Part shown: positions 54,952 through 63,745 of the stretch, in pieces | Numbering within the stretch: the stretch's first letter is position 1 | Layout of the letters: each line of letters begins with the position of its first letter | Source of the DNA: Erwinia sp. E602 | Lineage (GTDB): Bacteria; Pseudomonadota; Gammaproteobacteria; Enterobacterales; Enterobacteriaceae | Direction of reading: 5' to 3' | Assembly: GCF_018141005.1 (NCBI RefSeq) | Contig: NZ_CP046582.1 | Coordinates: forward strand, 3,782,001-3,846,000 | Length of the DNA stretch: 64,000 nt | Program-made: the position numbers and the translations under genes | Notes under the pieces: model-generated | Told to the model about the DNA's origin: nothing | Database searches by the model: none | Seen by the model: the letters and a program-made list of their open reading frames with translations, nothing else

Positions 54952-56448
54952 ATGCCAAACAGTCAAATGAGTTCCCAGGACGCGGCCGCAGAAGCCCGTG
55001 CCAACTACAGCCCCCGGCTGTGTAATGACGATCTCGCCCCGACCCGTGACCAGAACTGGAGCTGGTACAACATCTTTTCGTTCTGGATGTCCGATGTACA
55101 CAGTATGGGCGGCTACGTGGTGGCGGCCAGCTTCTTCACCCTCGGCCTGGCCAGCTGGCAGGTGCTGTTGTGCCTGCTGGCCGGAATCTGCATCGTGCAG
55201 CTGTGCGCCAACCTGGTGGCGAAGCCCAGCCAGATGGCGGGCGTGCCCTACGCGGTGATCTGCCGCCAGGCCTTCGGCGTGTTCGGGGCGAATATCCCGG
55301 CGGTGATCCGCGGGCTGATCGCGTTTGCCTGGTACGGTATTCAGACCTACCTGGCGGCTAACGCGCTGATGCTGGTGTCGCTTAAGTTCTGGCCGGCGCT
55401 GACGCCGATGACCCAGGTCAGCTGGCTGGGCCTGTCACAGCTGGGCTGGCTCTGCTTCGGCATTATGTGGCTGCTGCAGGCGATGGTGTTCTGGCACGGG
55501 ATGAACGCGATTAAGCGCTTTATCGATATCGCCGGGCCGGCCGTGTACGTGGTGATGGGCGCGCTGGCGGGATGGATTGTATACAAAACCGGCTTTGACG
55601 GCATTTCGTTCACTCTGGCCAGCAAGTCGCTGACCGCCGGTGAGCAAACGTGGCAGATGATTACCGCCACCGCGCTGGTAGTCTCCTACTTCTCCGGCCC
55701 GCTGCTTAACTTTGGAGACTTCTCCCGCTACGGCAAAAGCATGGGCGAGATCAGACGCGGTAACCGCTGGGGACTGCCGTTCAACTTCCTGCTGTTCTCA
55801 ATTGTTACCGTGGTGATCGTCTCCGGTACCCAGTCGCTGTTTGGCCGTATGATCGTTGACCCGATTGAGACCGTCAGCATGGTCGGCAGCGACCTGGCGG
55901 TGGCGATTGGCCTGTTAACCATGATTACCGCCACCATCGGCATCAACATCGTGGCCAACTTTGTCTCACCGGCCTTTGACTTCTCTAACTGCTCGCCGCA
56001 GAAGATCAGCTTCCGCACCGGCGGCATGATTGCCGCGGTAGGCTCGGTGCTGCTGACGCCGTGGAACCTGTTTAACTCACCGGAGCTGATCCACTACACG
56101 CTGGACGTGCTGGGGGCATTCATCGGTCCGCTGTTCGGTATTCTGCTGGTGGACTTCTACATCGTTAAGCGTGGGAAGGTGTCGGTGGATGATCTGTTTG
56201 ACGCGACGCCGGCCGGTAAATACTGGTATCGCGGCGGCTTTAACCCGAAAGCGATTGGTGCACTGCTGCCCGCCGTGGCCATCGGCCTGGTGATCAGCTT
56301 TATCCCGTCGTTACACGCGGTGGCAAACTTCAGCTGGTTTATCGGCGTGGCGCTGGGTGCGGGTGCCTATCGCTGGATGTCGCGTGAGGAAGTGAGCCGC
56401 GAAGCCACACCGGCTTACGCTGCAAACGTCGTGATGCAGAAAGAGTGA
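54952..56448 (+). CDS. hpxC: Allantoin permease HpxC (NCS1 family)
   Basis: A 498-residue transporter with about 12 helices and NCS1 motifs: YSPRLCNDDLAPTRDQNWSWYNIFSFWMSDVHSMGGYV, QLCANLVAKPSQMAGVPYAVICRQAFGVFGANIPAVIRGLIAFAWYGIQTYLAA, VVSYFSGPLLNFGDFSRYGKS. The WYNIFSFWMSDVHS substrate-site run is standard for allantoin/uracil/hydantoin NCS1 proteins. The location next to hpxSAB supports allantoin. It starts after AGGAG. Confidence 0.86.
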   Translation: MPNSQMSSQDAAAEARANYSPRLCNDDLAPTRDQNWSWYNIFSFWMSDVHSMGGYVVAASFFTLGLASWQVLLCLLAGICIVQLCANLVAKPSQMAGVPYAVICRQAFGVFGANIPAVIRGLIAFAWYGIQTYLAANALMLVSLKFWPALTPMTQVSWLGLSQLGWLCFGIMWLLQAMVFWHGMNAIKRFIDIAGPAVYVVMGALAGWIVYKTGFDGISFTLASKSLTAGEQTWQMITATALVVSYFSGPLLNFGDFSRYGKSMGEIRRGNRWGLPFNFLLFSIVTVVIVSGTQSLFGRMIVDPIETVSMVGSDLAVAIGLLTMITATIGINIVANFVSPAFDFSNCSPQKISFRTGGMIAAVGSVLLTPWNLFNSPELIHYTLDVLGAFIGPLFGILLVDFYIVKRGKVSVDDLFDATPAGKYWYRGGFNPKAIGALLPAVAIGLVISFIPSLHAVANFSWFIGVALGAGAYRWMSREEVSREATPAYAANVVMQKE

Positions 56449-56473
56449 TGATGCAGTAAGAGTGATGTGAGAG

Positions 56474-56500
56474 AGGGCCGGTTAATCCGGTCCTTTTTTT
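56474..56500 (+). terminator. Terminator after hpxC
   Basis: GGGCCGG pairs with CCGGTCC around TTAAT and is followed by seven T's. A clean intrinsic terminator. Confidence 0.85.
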
Positions 56501-56517
56501 AAAGCGCATAAAAGACA

Positions 56518-56549
56518 AAAGGCCGATTCCTGAGAATCGGCCTTTCTTA
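56518..56549 (-). terminator. Terminator after the first tRNA-Asp gene
   Basis: AAGGCCGATT pairs with AATCGGCCTT around CCTGAG; T's follow on both sides. It ends minus-strand transcripts from dnaQ and tRNA-Asp. Confidence 0.8.
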
Positions 56550-56554
56550 ATACT

Positions 56555-56631
56555 TGGCGGAACGGACGGGGCTCGAACCCGCGACCCCCTGCGTGACAGG
56601 CAGGTATTCTAACCAACTGAACTACCGCTCC
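56555..56631 (-). tRNA. aspV: tRNA-Asp (anticodon GTC), CCA encoded
   Basis: A 77-base minus-strand gene. The acceptor GGAGCGG pairs with CCGTTCC, the anticodon stem holds CCTGTCACGC with GTC, the T arm is GCGGGTTCGAGCCCC and the 3' end encodes CCA. It lies after dnaQ, the aspV position in E. coli. Identical in sequence to the second copy at 63227. Confidence 0.97.
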
Positions 56632-56764
56632 GCGCTTTATTCCCCGTCGGGAACGAGGCGAATATTACGGACAGGTACGCTATACGTCAACGCTTTTTAA
56701 CCGGTTTTATTTTAAGTGCTCTTTTTTTATGCTTAACGGGCTTTTTCTGTCGCAATTTAGCCAC

Positions 56765-57520
56765 TTACTGCGCGGCGTCCTCTGACGGGCGCCATAAACA
56801 GCTGCCGCCTTTTTTCATCACCAGGTCCAGACGGGCCTCATGCAGCGCGCATTCGTCTGCGCTGGCGCGCACCACGCGCAGACCCGACGACGGCCGCACA
56901 ATGCGTTGAATGGTCTCTTCCCCTTCCTGTTTGTCGCGTTCGCCCTCCATAGAAAAAGTCAGCGAGGTCTGCCCGCCGGTCATGGTCAGGAAAACTTCGG
57001 CGAGGATTTCGGAGTCAAGGAGTGCGCCGTGCAGCGTACGCTTGCTGTTGTCTATTTCATAACGTGAGCAGAGGGCGTCGAGGCTGTTGCGCTTGCCCGG
57101 AAACATCTTACGAGCCATCGCCAGGCTGTCGGTTATCTGGCAAAACGTTTCGGTTTTACCGATGCCCCGGTTCAGCTTGCTGAATTCATAGTCCATAAAG
57201 CCGATATCGAACGAGGCGTTATGGATCACCAGCTCCGCACCATCGATATAGGCGAGGAACTCGTCGGCAACGTCGGCAAAGGTCGGTTTATCCGCCAGAA
57301 ATTCATCCGCAATACCGTGCACGCCGAACGCTTCCGGATCGACCAGCCGATCCGGTTTCAGGTAGACGTGGAAGTTATTGCCGGTCAGACGGCGGTTGAC
57401 CACTTCTACGGCACCGATTTCGATAATGCGGTGCCCCTCATAGTGGACGCCAATCATGTTCATACCGGTGGTTTCGGTATCAAGCACGATGACCCGTTCG
57501 GATGTACTCTGGAAACTCAT
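56765..57520 (-). CDS. dnaQ: DNA polymerase III epsilon subunit (proofreading exonuclease) DnaQ
   Basis: A 251-residue protein with the DEDDh exonuclease motifs: [12 protein letters not shown] (Exo I), [17 protein letters not shown] (Exo II), and [14 protein letters not shown] (Exo III, the catalytic His). The C-terminal linker and alpha-binding part ([33 protein letters not shown]) are as in E. coli. Divergent from rnhA, a shared regulatory gap of about 245 bases. Confidence 0.96.
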   Translation of the reverse strand: MSFQSTSERVIVLDTETTGMNMIGVHYEGHRIIEIGAVEVVNRRLTGNNFHVYLKPDRLVDPEAFGVHGIADEFLADKPTFADVADEFLAYIDGAELVIHNASFDIGFMDYEFSKLNRGIGKTETFCQITDSLAMARKMFPGKRNSLDALCSRYEIDNSKRTLHGALLDSEILAEVFLTMTGGQTSLTFSMEGERDKQEGEETIQRIVRPSSGLRVVRASADECALHEARLDLVMKKGGSCLWRPSEDAAQ

Positions 57521-57767
57521 GACGTTTACCCGGTGGTTAATCAGTCGTGGGCGCAGGCCCGCTGGAGAAAGTGTCGCAGGTGCATACCCTGCGCGATTGC
57601 CCGACAGGGTAACACCAGCCGGGCCGGTAAGTCATGCTCCTGGGGGCGACAGACTGCACCGGCAGCGGCATCAACCCGTCGCGATCGCCAGTAAATGCGC
57701 TTTTTGCCATGCTCGCGGCAGCACTTTATGTCAGACTTGGCGTTTTACAGCGGGAAGACGGGCAAAA

Positions 57768-58235
57768 ATGTTAAAGCAGGTTGAGATTTTCACCGACGGA
57801 TCCTGTCTGGGTAACCCAGGCCCCGGCGGTTACGGCGCGATTTTACGTTTCGGTAAACATGAAAAGGAGTTCAGCGCCGGATTTCGGCTGACCACCAATA
57901 ATCGCATGGAGATGATGGCGGCGATCGTCGCGCTGGAAGCGCTGAACGAGCAGTGCAACGTGGTACTGAGCACCGACAGCCAGTACGTGCGTCAGGGGAT
58001 CACCAGTTGGATCCATAACTGGAAAAAGCGCGGCTGGAAGACCGCCGATAAAAAGCCGGTGAAAAACGTCGACCTCTGGCAGCGGCTGGACAAGGCGCTG
58101 AGCCACCATGAGATCCAGTGGAAGTGGGTTAAAGGGCACGCCGGTCACGTGGAAAATGAGCGCTGTGATGAACTGGCGCGATCGGCGGCGGGCAAACCGA
58201 CCGCCGATGATATCGGATATCAGTCCGGCTCCTGA
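57768..58235 (+). CDS. rnhA: Ribonuclease HI
   Basis: A 155-residue enzyme, the E. coli length. Catalytic Asp10, Glu48, Asp70 and Asp134 are all visible: [46 protein letters not shown] and [12 protein letters not shown]. It degrades RNA in RNA-DNA hybrids. Start at 57768 is fixed by the conserved [13 protein letters not shown]. The frame is open upstream to 57456, over the dnaQ promoter, but that extension is not coding. Confidence 0.97.
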   Translation: MLKQVEIFTDGSCLGNPGPGGYGAILRFGKHEKEFSAGFRLTTNNRMEMMAAIVALEALNEQCNVVLSTDSQYVRQGITSWIHNWKKRGWKTADKKPVKNVDLWQRLDKALSHHEIQWKWVKGHAGHVENERCDELARSAAGKPTADDIGYQSGS

Positions 58236-58942
58236 TGCTTACGGAATGGGCTTGCGCTGACCGGGCTGAGCGCACGCCTGGCGGCGCTTCTCTTCGCCGG
58301 GTTTCTGGTAAGCGGGAAGGTACGCTTACGGGCGACGATCATATGCATACAGCCCAGCGCGGGCAGGTGCGTGCTGATCACCTTACCGCCTTGTCGGCTC
58401 CAGGGCAGGACCTGAAACCCGCTGCGCTGTACCACTTCGTAATTGAGCAGGCTCAGCCAGTCGAGCAGGCGCAGGGTGGTGAACATTCTGCTGTTCCACG
58501 GCATCTTACGGTGCACGCCCGGAATAAGCTTCCCTACGCCCAGCACGCTGAACAGATTGAAACCGCTGATGATCATCCAGCCATCGTCAATCAATACCCG
58601 ATCGACTTCGCGCAGAATGCGGTGCGGATCGCTGCTCCAGGCCAGCGTGTGCGCCAGCAGGCAGGCATCCACCGATTTTGACTCAAAGGGCAGGCTCAGC
58701 GGCGAGGCGATCACCTGCAGATTATCACCGCTCTCGCCGACGCTGACCTGATGTGAGATGCCACAGGCGTCGGTAGCAATCTCTGCGCTCAGGCTGCCGA
58801 TTTTTAACAGGTGAAAACCGTAAAGTTTCGCCAGCGTGGGCTGCAGGTGATGGGATAGCGCATCGCGGTAAAACTCTCCGCAAGGCATCTGCGCCCATTG
58901 GGTCGGAACCGGGCGGATTTGACGTGTTTTAGCGGGCTTCAT
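58220..58942 (-). CDS. yafS: SAM-dependent methyltransferase-fold protein YafS
   Basis: A 240-residue protein with a degenerate methyltransferase fold: [36 protein letters not shown], then [56 protein letters not shown]. The usual GxGxG SAM loop is replaced by LLKIGSLS, as in E. coli YafS. Substrate unknown. The 3' end overlaps the rnhA end by 16 bases, and it converges with rnhA. Confidence 0.9.
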   Translation of the reverse strand: MKPAKTRQIRPVPTQWAQMPCGEFYRDALSHHLQPTLAKLYGFHLLKIGSLSAEIATDACGISHQVSVGESGDNLQVIASPLSLPFESKSVDACLLAHTLAWSSDPHRILREVDRVLIDDGWMIISGFNLFSVLGVGKLIPGVHRKMPWNSRMFTTLRLLDWLSLLNYEVVQRSGFQVLPWSRQGGKVISTHLPALGCMHMIVARKRTFPLTRNPAKRSAARRALSPVSASPFRKHQEPD

Positions 58943-58985
58943 GCTTTAACATCTTCCTTCCGTTACCAGCACACAGAGGTGAATA

Positions 58986-59741
58986 ATGAATCTTACCAGC
59001 ATTCCGGCCCTGCAGGATAATTACATCTGGACCCTCAATGATGATGCAGGTCGCTGCCTGATCGTCGACCCGGGCGAAGCGCTGCCGGTACTCAGCCTGC
59101 TGGAGAAAAATCAGTGGCAGCCAGAGGCTATATTACTGACCCATCATCACCACGATCATGTCGGCGGCGTGGCGGAATTGTGTGACCGTTTTCCCGGCTT
59201 AACGGTGTACGGACCGGAAGAAACCCGCGGCAAAGGGACCAACTTTATCGTGGCAGATGGCGACGACATCACCGTATTGGGAAACAAATTCACCGTTTTT
59301 TCCACGCCGGGTCACACTTTAGGACATGTCTCATATTTCAGCTTCCCTTATCTTTTCTGCGGAGACACAATGTTTTCCGGCGGATGTGGCCGACTTTTTG
59401 AAGGCACACCCAAGCAGATGTTTGAGTCTTTTCAAGTTATTAATGCACTCCCTGCCGATACGCTGGTCTGCTGCGCCCATGAATATACATTATCCAATTT
59501 AACCTTTGCGCACACCATTGACCCTGATAATGCCGAAATAACGCAGTACTACCATAAAATTAGAGAGTTACGTGCAAAAAACCAGATAACTTTGCCGACA
59601 AAGCTGGAACTGGAAAGAAAAATTAATGTATTTCTGAGAACGCAAGATACTGAATTACAGAAGTTAATTGGCTTCGAAACATCCCCGCAACATGAGTGGC
59701 AGGTTTTCGCGACTCTACGCGAGAAGAAAGACACTTTTTGA
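58986..59741 (+). CDS. gloB: Hydroxyacylglutathione hydrolase GloB (glyoxalase II)
   Basis: A 251-residue metallo-beta-lactamase-fold enzyme with metal motif [51 protein letters not shown] and the C-terminal glutathione-binding [28 protein letters not shown]. It hydrolyses S-lactoylglutathione to lactate. The last third of the gene is AT-richer than the start, a trait shared with the following mltD. Confidence 0.96.
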   Translation: MNLTSIPALQDNYIWTLNDDAGRCLIVDPGEALPVLSLLEKNQWQPEAILLTHHHHDHVGGVAELCDRFPGLTVYGPEETRGKGTNFIVADGDDITVLGNKFTVFSTPGHTLGHVSYFSFPYLFCGDTMFSGGCGRLFEGTPKQMFESFQVINALPADTLVCCAHEYTLSNLTFAHTIDPDNAEITQYYHKIRELRAKNQITLPTKLELERKINVFLRTQDTELQKLIGFETSPQHEWQVFATLREKKDTF

Positions 59742-59811
59742 ATTTAAGGTTGTGTTGTCAGGATCGAGCACGTATCATTGCTCGTCTTTTAAGCGAACTA
59801 TTGACACACAC

Positions 59812-61191
59812 ATGAAGGCTAAAGCGATATTACTCGCCTCAGTCTTGCTGGTGGGGTGCCAGGCATCAAGGCACGATGCTAACATCCCCGTACAGCATGC
59901 ACAGAGTTTGTCTTCGGCAGGTCAAGGTGAAAATGGACAGTACTCAGATGAGTTGTTGTCTCCGCGCTGGCAGGATGATGGAACGACCCTGGCGCAGGGC
60001 AGAGATCTGTGGAATTTCATTAGCGACGAGCTGAAGATGAAGGTTCCGGATAATTACCGGATACGCGAACAAAAACAGAAGTACCTGAGTAACAAGAGCT
60101 ATCTCCACGATGTAACATTACGGGCAGAGCCGTATATGTACTGGATAGTCGAGCAGATTAAGCAACGTAAAATGCCGATGGAACTGGTACTACTACCCAT
60201 AGTGGAGAGCGCTTTTGACCCCCGCGCAACGTCTTCCGCCAATGCCGCAGGCATCTGGCAGATCGTGCCGCAGACGGGTAAAAATTATGGTCTTAAGCAG
60301 ACCCAGTGGTATGACGGGCGACGTGATGTCGTGGCGTCGACCAAAGTTGCTCTGGATATGATGCAACGCCTTAACGACATGTTTGACGGTGACTGGTTAC
60401 TGACCGTTGCTGCGTATAACAGTGGTGAAGGCCGCGTGATGAAGGCGATGAAGGCAAATAAAGCCCGTGGACGACCTACGGACTTCTGGTCTTTAGCGCT
60501 GCCGAGAGAAACGACGGTCTATGTGCCTAAAATGCTGGCCCTGGGGCAGATCCTCAAGAACAGCAAGCGCTATGGCGTGCGTCTGCCGACACCGAACGAA
60601 TCCCGCGCTCTGGCGCGTGTAGAAGTCGGTCAGCAGATTGAGCTGACGCAGGCGGCCGAAATGGCCGGCATGTCGCTCAGCAAACTGAAGAGCTTTAATA
60701 CCGGCTACAAGCGTGGCACGACGGCACCTAATGGTCCTCACTACATTATGGTACCGAAGTCTAACGTAGCCAAACTGCGCAATTCCCTGGCAACGGGTGA
60801 TATTGCTGCGGTACAGCCAACTTCGCTGGCAAATAACGTCGCGTCATCTTCCTCCTATAAGGTGAGGAATGGCGATACGCTGTCGGTGATTGCCAAACGG
60901 CTGAATGTGTCGGTGAAGGACCTGCAGCGGGCAAATAATTTGCGCGGGGCCAGTATTAAACCGGGGCAGACGCTGACTATTGGCGGAAGTGGATCGAAAC
61001 TGGCAGATAACGGCGACAGCATCACCTACCGCGTTCGTAAGGGTGATTCTCTGGCCAGTATCGCAAAACAGCATGGTGTGAAAATCAAGGACGTGCAACG
61101 CTGGAACAGCGTTGCAGGCAACAGCAAGAACCTGCAGCCCGGCGTGAACCTGACGCTGTTTGTTGCTGATAACACCAGGCCAGACAGTTAA
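59812..61191 (+). CDS. mltD: Membrane-bound lytic murein transglycosylase D (MltD)
   Basis: A 459-residue lipoprotein. Signal peptide MKAKAILLASVLLVGC with the lipobox LVGC; transglycosylase domain with the catalytic Glu in LLPIVESAFDPRATSSANAAGIWQIVPQTGKNYGL; then two LysM repeats (SSYKVRNGDTLSVIAKRLNVSVKDLQRANNLRGASIKPGQTLTI and ITYRVRKGDSLASIAKQHGVKIKDVQRWN). It cuts glycan strands with formation of 1,6-anhydro-MurNAc. ATG at 59812 was chosen for the signal sequence. Confidence 0.95.
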   Translation: MKAKAILLASVLLVGCQASRHDANIPVQHAQSLSSAGQGENGQYSDELLSPRWQDDGTTLAQGRDLWNFISDELKMKVPDNYRIREQKQKYLSNKSYLHDVTLRAEPYMYWIVEQIKQRKMPMELVLLPIVESAFDPRATSSANAAGIWQIVPQTGKNYGLKQTQWYDGRRDVVASTKVALDMMQRLNDMFDGDWLLTVAAYNSGEGRVMKAMKANKARGRPTDFWSLALPRETTVYVPKMLALGQILKNSKRYGVRLPTPNESRALARVEVGQQIELTQAAEMAGMSLSKLKSFNTGYKRGTTAPNGPHYIMVPKSNVAKLRNSLATGDIAAVQPTSLANNVASSSSYKVRNGDTLSVIAKRLNVSVKDLQRANNLRGASIKPGQTLTIGGSGSKLADNGDSITYRVRKGDSLASIAKQHGVKIKDVQRWNSVAGNSKNLQPGVNLTLFVADNTRPDS

Positions 61192-61213
61192 GATCGGTGG
61201 CTTAAGGCCAATA

Positions 61214-61241
61214 AAAAACCCGTCTCCGGACGGGTTTTTTT
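61214..61241 (+). terminator. Terminator after mltD
   Basis: AAAACCCGTC pairs with GACGGGTTTT around a TCCG loop, then a T-run. Also a possible stop for yafE transcripts from the other strand. Confidence 0.85.
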
Positions 61242-61282
61242 ATGCCTTTTTAGGGGCGGTCGGGTCGGGCTTCTTTGCCCTT

Positions 61283-62047
61283 TTACGGGCGGGTTGCTTC
61301 AATAAAGATGATGTCGGTATGAAAACTGCCATCAGGCTGCAGCTCATAGTAGCGCTGAACCTCTTCTGCCGCACTCTGCTGGTACAAACGGATAGCATCA
61401 ACCAGCGTCTGTGGCGTGCGCATACGCGCGACCCAGCTGCTGAACTCCAGCCCCAGCCGCCCCTGAGTTATCGCCGAGATGCGCAGGCCGGCTTCGGTCA
61501 GCAGAGTCAGCCACTCGCCCGGCCCGTAGTTACGCACGTGAGAGGTGTCGCGCAGCGCTTCGATTGTCTGCAGCCAGATGTCCAGCGGTGGGCTGCCCGG
61601 CGCGCACACGTCCATAATAATTACGCTGCCGCCCGGTTTAAGCACCCGTCGCGCTTCGCGTAAGGCGCTACCGACGTCATGCCAGTGGTGCGCCGAGTAG
61701 CGGCTGATTACGACATCAAATTCGCCGTCGGCAAACGGCAGCTGCTCAGCGTAACCCTGTCGGGTGCTAAGACGATCGTAACCCCGTTCTGCCGAGGTCT
61801 GTTTCACTACTTCCAGCATTCTCTCCGACAGATCGTACGCCACCACCTCTGAAACGTGCTGTGCCGCGACAAAGCTGGCATGCCCTGCCCCACAGCCAAG
61901 ATCGAGCAAACGCGCAGCGGGAGCCTGTGACAGACGTTCTGCCAGCTGCTGTAGATCCTGCCCGCCGGCGTGAACCGCGCTGGCTAAGTAGGCTTCCGCC
62001 CGATCGCCAAACTGATGCTCAACGTGTTGATGATGTTTGATGCTCAT
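61283..62047 (-). CDS. yafE: SAM-dependent methyltransferase YafE
   Basis: A 254-residue class I methyltransferase (UbiE-like). Motif I LLDLGCGAGHASFVAAQ, motif post-I VVAYDLSERMLEVVKQ, and FDVVISRYSAHHWHDVGSALREARRVLKPGGSVIIMDVC. The start MSIKHHQHVEHQFGDRAEAYLASAVH matches E. coli YafE. Substrate unknown. It is the downstream gene of yafD on the same strand, separated by the heptamer repeat. Confidence 0.9.
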   Translation of the reverse strand: MSIKHHQHVEHQFGDRAEAYLASAVHAGGQDLQQLAERLSQAPAARLLDLGCGAGHASFVAAQHVSEVVAYDLSERMLEVVKQTSAERGYDRLSTRQGYAEQLPFADGEFDVVISRYSAHHWHDVGSALREARRVLKPGGSVIIMDVCAPGSPPLDIWLQTIEALRDTSHVRNYGPGEWLTLLTEAGLRISAITQGRLGLEFSSWVARMRTPQTLVDAIRLYQQSAAEEVQRYYELQPDGSFHTDIIFIEATRP

Positions 62048-62140
62048 TGACCCTCCTGGTTAAACGCGCTCAGACCACCAGACGACGAACGGGATAGCCT
62101 GCTGTGGTGTAACCTGCAGCTCAAAGCCCAAACCAGTCTG

Positions 62141-62191
62141 TGTAGCCTGTAGCCTGTAGCCTGTAGCCTGTAGCCTGTAGCCTGTAGCCTG
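62141..62191. repeat. Seven-copy tandem repeat of a 7-bp unit (TGTAGCC)
   Basis: Exact copies run from 62141 to 62189, then a partial unit. The array lies in the 147-base gap between yafD (upstream) and yafE on the minus strand. All copies are identical, which points to recent slippage, a typical hypermutable simple repeat. Confidence 0.95.
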
Positions 62192-62194
62192 ACG

Positions 62195-62989
62195 TTACAG
62201 AGGGTTAGGGTGGAATTCAACCAGCAACGGGTTATGATCGGAGGCGCGGGTGACCAGCACCGAGGCTTCCGCCACGCCCATACCGCGATAGAAAACGAAA
62301 TCCAGCGGGCGGCCAAACGCTTTACGCCGGTGATCGTCAGTAAAGCGTACCTCCCGCAGCCCCATTTCTCGGGCAAAGCGGTACAGAGCGTTAATGCGCT
62401 GGCGGCTCCAGGCGTTGAAATCTCCGGCCATGATCACCGGGCCCTGATGGTGAACGATCTGTTCGCCGATAGGCCCCAGCTGCTTGCTGTAAACATCGAT
62501 ACCGAGGCTGAAATTCACCGCGTGAATATTCACCACCATCAGCATCTGACCGCCGGGCAACGGATAAGCGGTGACCAGCGCCGACTTGGCCAGCCGCAGC
62601 AGCGGCTCACGCTCCCGTAACGGGCAGCAGTAAACCGGGTGGGCAGAGGCCAGCGTCATCACGCCGGAGGGGTGCTGAGGCAGCACAAAGGCCGGCACCT
62701 GGTCGGCAGCGAGGTAGTTACTGGTGGCGAAATGCACCAGTTCAGGGGTGGTTTGCGCTTCCTGCAGCAGTACCAGATGGGCATCTTTACCGAAATTCTG
62801 CAGCACAGAGAGCCACTCGGCTCGCTGCTGCTTGAAGATGTTCCAGACCAGCACCTTCAGGGTGTTTTCGGTGGTCAGCGGCGCGCCAGGTGGTAATGCC
62901 TGTCCGACATGGAGCATGGCACCCGGAGGGAAAATACGCTCCACGGGCTGCCCTGCTACGTATCTCATGGCATATGTTTTTTTCCGCAC
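62195..62989 (-). CDS. yafD: Endonuclease/exonuclease/phosphatase-fold protein YafD
   Basis: A 264-residue EEP-domain protein. [45 protein letters not shown], then [36 protein letters not shown] and [12 protein letters not shown] are the metal and catalytic motifs. The GTG start (62989) is taken because residues [19 protein letters not shown] align with E. coli [19 protein letters not shown]; the frame reaches 63061 without another sound start. Function unknown. Confidence 0.9.
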   Translation of the reverse strand: MRKKTYAMRYVAGQPVERIFPPGAMLHVGQALPPGAPLTTENTLKVLVWNIFKQQRAEWLSVLQNFGKDAHLVLLQEAQTTPELVHFATSNYLAADQVPAFVLPQHPSGVMTLASAHPVYCCPLREREPLLRLAKSALVTAYPLPGGQMLMVVNIHAVNFSLGIDVYSKQLGPIGEQIVHHQGPVIMAGDFNAWSRQRINALYRFAREMGLREVRFTDDHRRKAFGRPLDFVFYRGMGVAEASVLVTRASDHNPLLVEFHPNPL

Positions 62990-63185
62990 GTTACCGCCTG
63001 CACTTATTACAACAAAAGAGACCTGTTGATCAGTTATAGGGACTTTACCCCTCACTTTCAATTGTCAGGCGTGAAATTCAGTCCGGCAGAAGGTAAGTAA
63101 ATGCAAAAACCAACAGTCCAGACAGGCTAAAAATGCCGTTTAGCGGCCGACTGGCAGGAAAAAGGTGAGTAAAACACAAAAGAAA

Positions 63186-63217
63186 AAAGCCCTGAGTCAG
63201 ATGACTCAGGGCTTTCT
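63186..63217 (-). terminator. Terminator of the rRNA operon
   Basis: AGCCCTGAGTCA pairs with TGACTCAGGGCT with a 2-4 base loop, followed by six T's on the minus strand. It closes the 5S-tRNA-Asp end. Confidence 0.9.
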
Positions 63218-63226
63218 CTGTTTAAG

Positions 63227-63303
63227 TGGCGGAACGGACGGGGCTCGAACCCGCGACCCCCTGCGTGACAGGCAGGTATTCTAACCAACTGAACTACCGC
63301 TCC
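63227..63303 (-). tRNA. aspU: tRNA-Asp (anticodon GTC), distal rRNA-operon copy
   Basis: A 77-base minus-strand gene with all bases identical to the copy at 56555: GGAGCGG acceptor, GTC anticodon, CCA end. It lies downstream of the 5S gene, the aspU position of E. coli rrnH. Confidence 0.97.
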
Positions 63304-63399
63304 ACCGATTCTGTACTGATATCAGAAAACGTCTGATTTCAGGTAACTCGCCGTTACCTTGTCAGGGGTAACGTCATGACTCGTTAAGAGTCTTAATTG

Positions 63400-63519
63400 A
63401 TGCCTGGCAGTTCCCTACTCTCGCATGGGGAGGCCCCACACTACCATCGGCGCTACGGCGTTTCACTTCTGAGTTCGGCATGGGGTCAGGTGGGACCACC
63501 GCGCTAAAGCCGCCAGGCA
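63400..63519 (-). rRNA. rrfH: 5S ribosomal RNA
   Basis: A 120-base minus-strand gene. Its ends (TGCCTGGCGGC at the 5' side and CTGCCAGGCA at the 3' side) pair in helix I, and the middle (CCCATGCCGAACTCAGAAGTGAAACGCC) is the 5S consensus by eye. The operon number is inferred from synteny with E. coli rrnH. Confidence 0.96.
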
Positions 63520-63542
63520 AATCTTTTGTGCCGTCCTGTGTC

Positions 63543-63641
63543 TTTTGCACTGATGCTGCGTTGGCTGCGCTCGTCACCTCAGTCACATACTGGTGTATGC
63601 TCCTTCACTGCCTTCGCTTGCCGCCTTGCCTCAGTACAAAA
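63543..63641. repeat. Imperfect 99-bp palindromic element in the 23S-5S spacer
   Basis: TTTTGCACTGATGCTGCG at the left end and GCCTCAGTACAAAA at the right end pair imperfectly; the centre holds CATAC-TGGT-GTATG. Between the arms are GGCTGCGCTCG and CGCTTGCCGCC. The core resembles repeat elements common in enterobacterial spacers, e.g. the Yersinia-type palindromic elements, but I cannot name it. It lengthens the 23S-5S spacer to about 226 bp against about 90 in E. coli. Confidence 0.55.
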
Positions 63642-63745
63642 TCCTTCGGACTATAGTCCGCAGAACAACTGAATTCTTTATCCGGTAAAACAAGCTGAAA
63701 ATCTTTGCGTCTCTCATAACGCTACCAGAACGCTTCTGGCGTTGT

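Noticed and set aside
55577..55586. Perfect palindrome TTGTATACAA inside hpxC as an operator.
   Set aside because: It encodes conserved residues of the permease (I-V-Y-K) and is far from a promoter; I treat it as probably coincidental, though noted with the HpxS motif.
62141..62191. CRISPR-like array.
   Set aside because: Units are 7 bp and contiguous without spacers, so it is a simple tandem repeat. No cas genes or spacer arrays were seen anywhere in the window.
62044..62376. A minus-strand frame translated as repeating QATGYRL units across the heptamer array.
   Set aside because: The repeat translates without stops in this frame by chance. The frame runs across the end of yafD in another phase and has no start signal.
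63374..63586. A 70-codon frame across the 5S rRNA gene.
   Set aside because: It translates the 5S gene and spacer and is not a protein gene.
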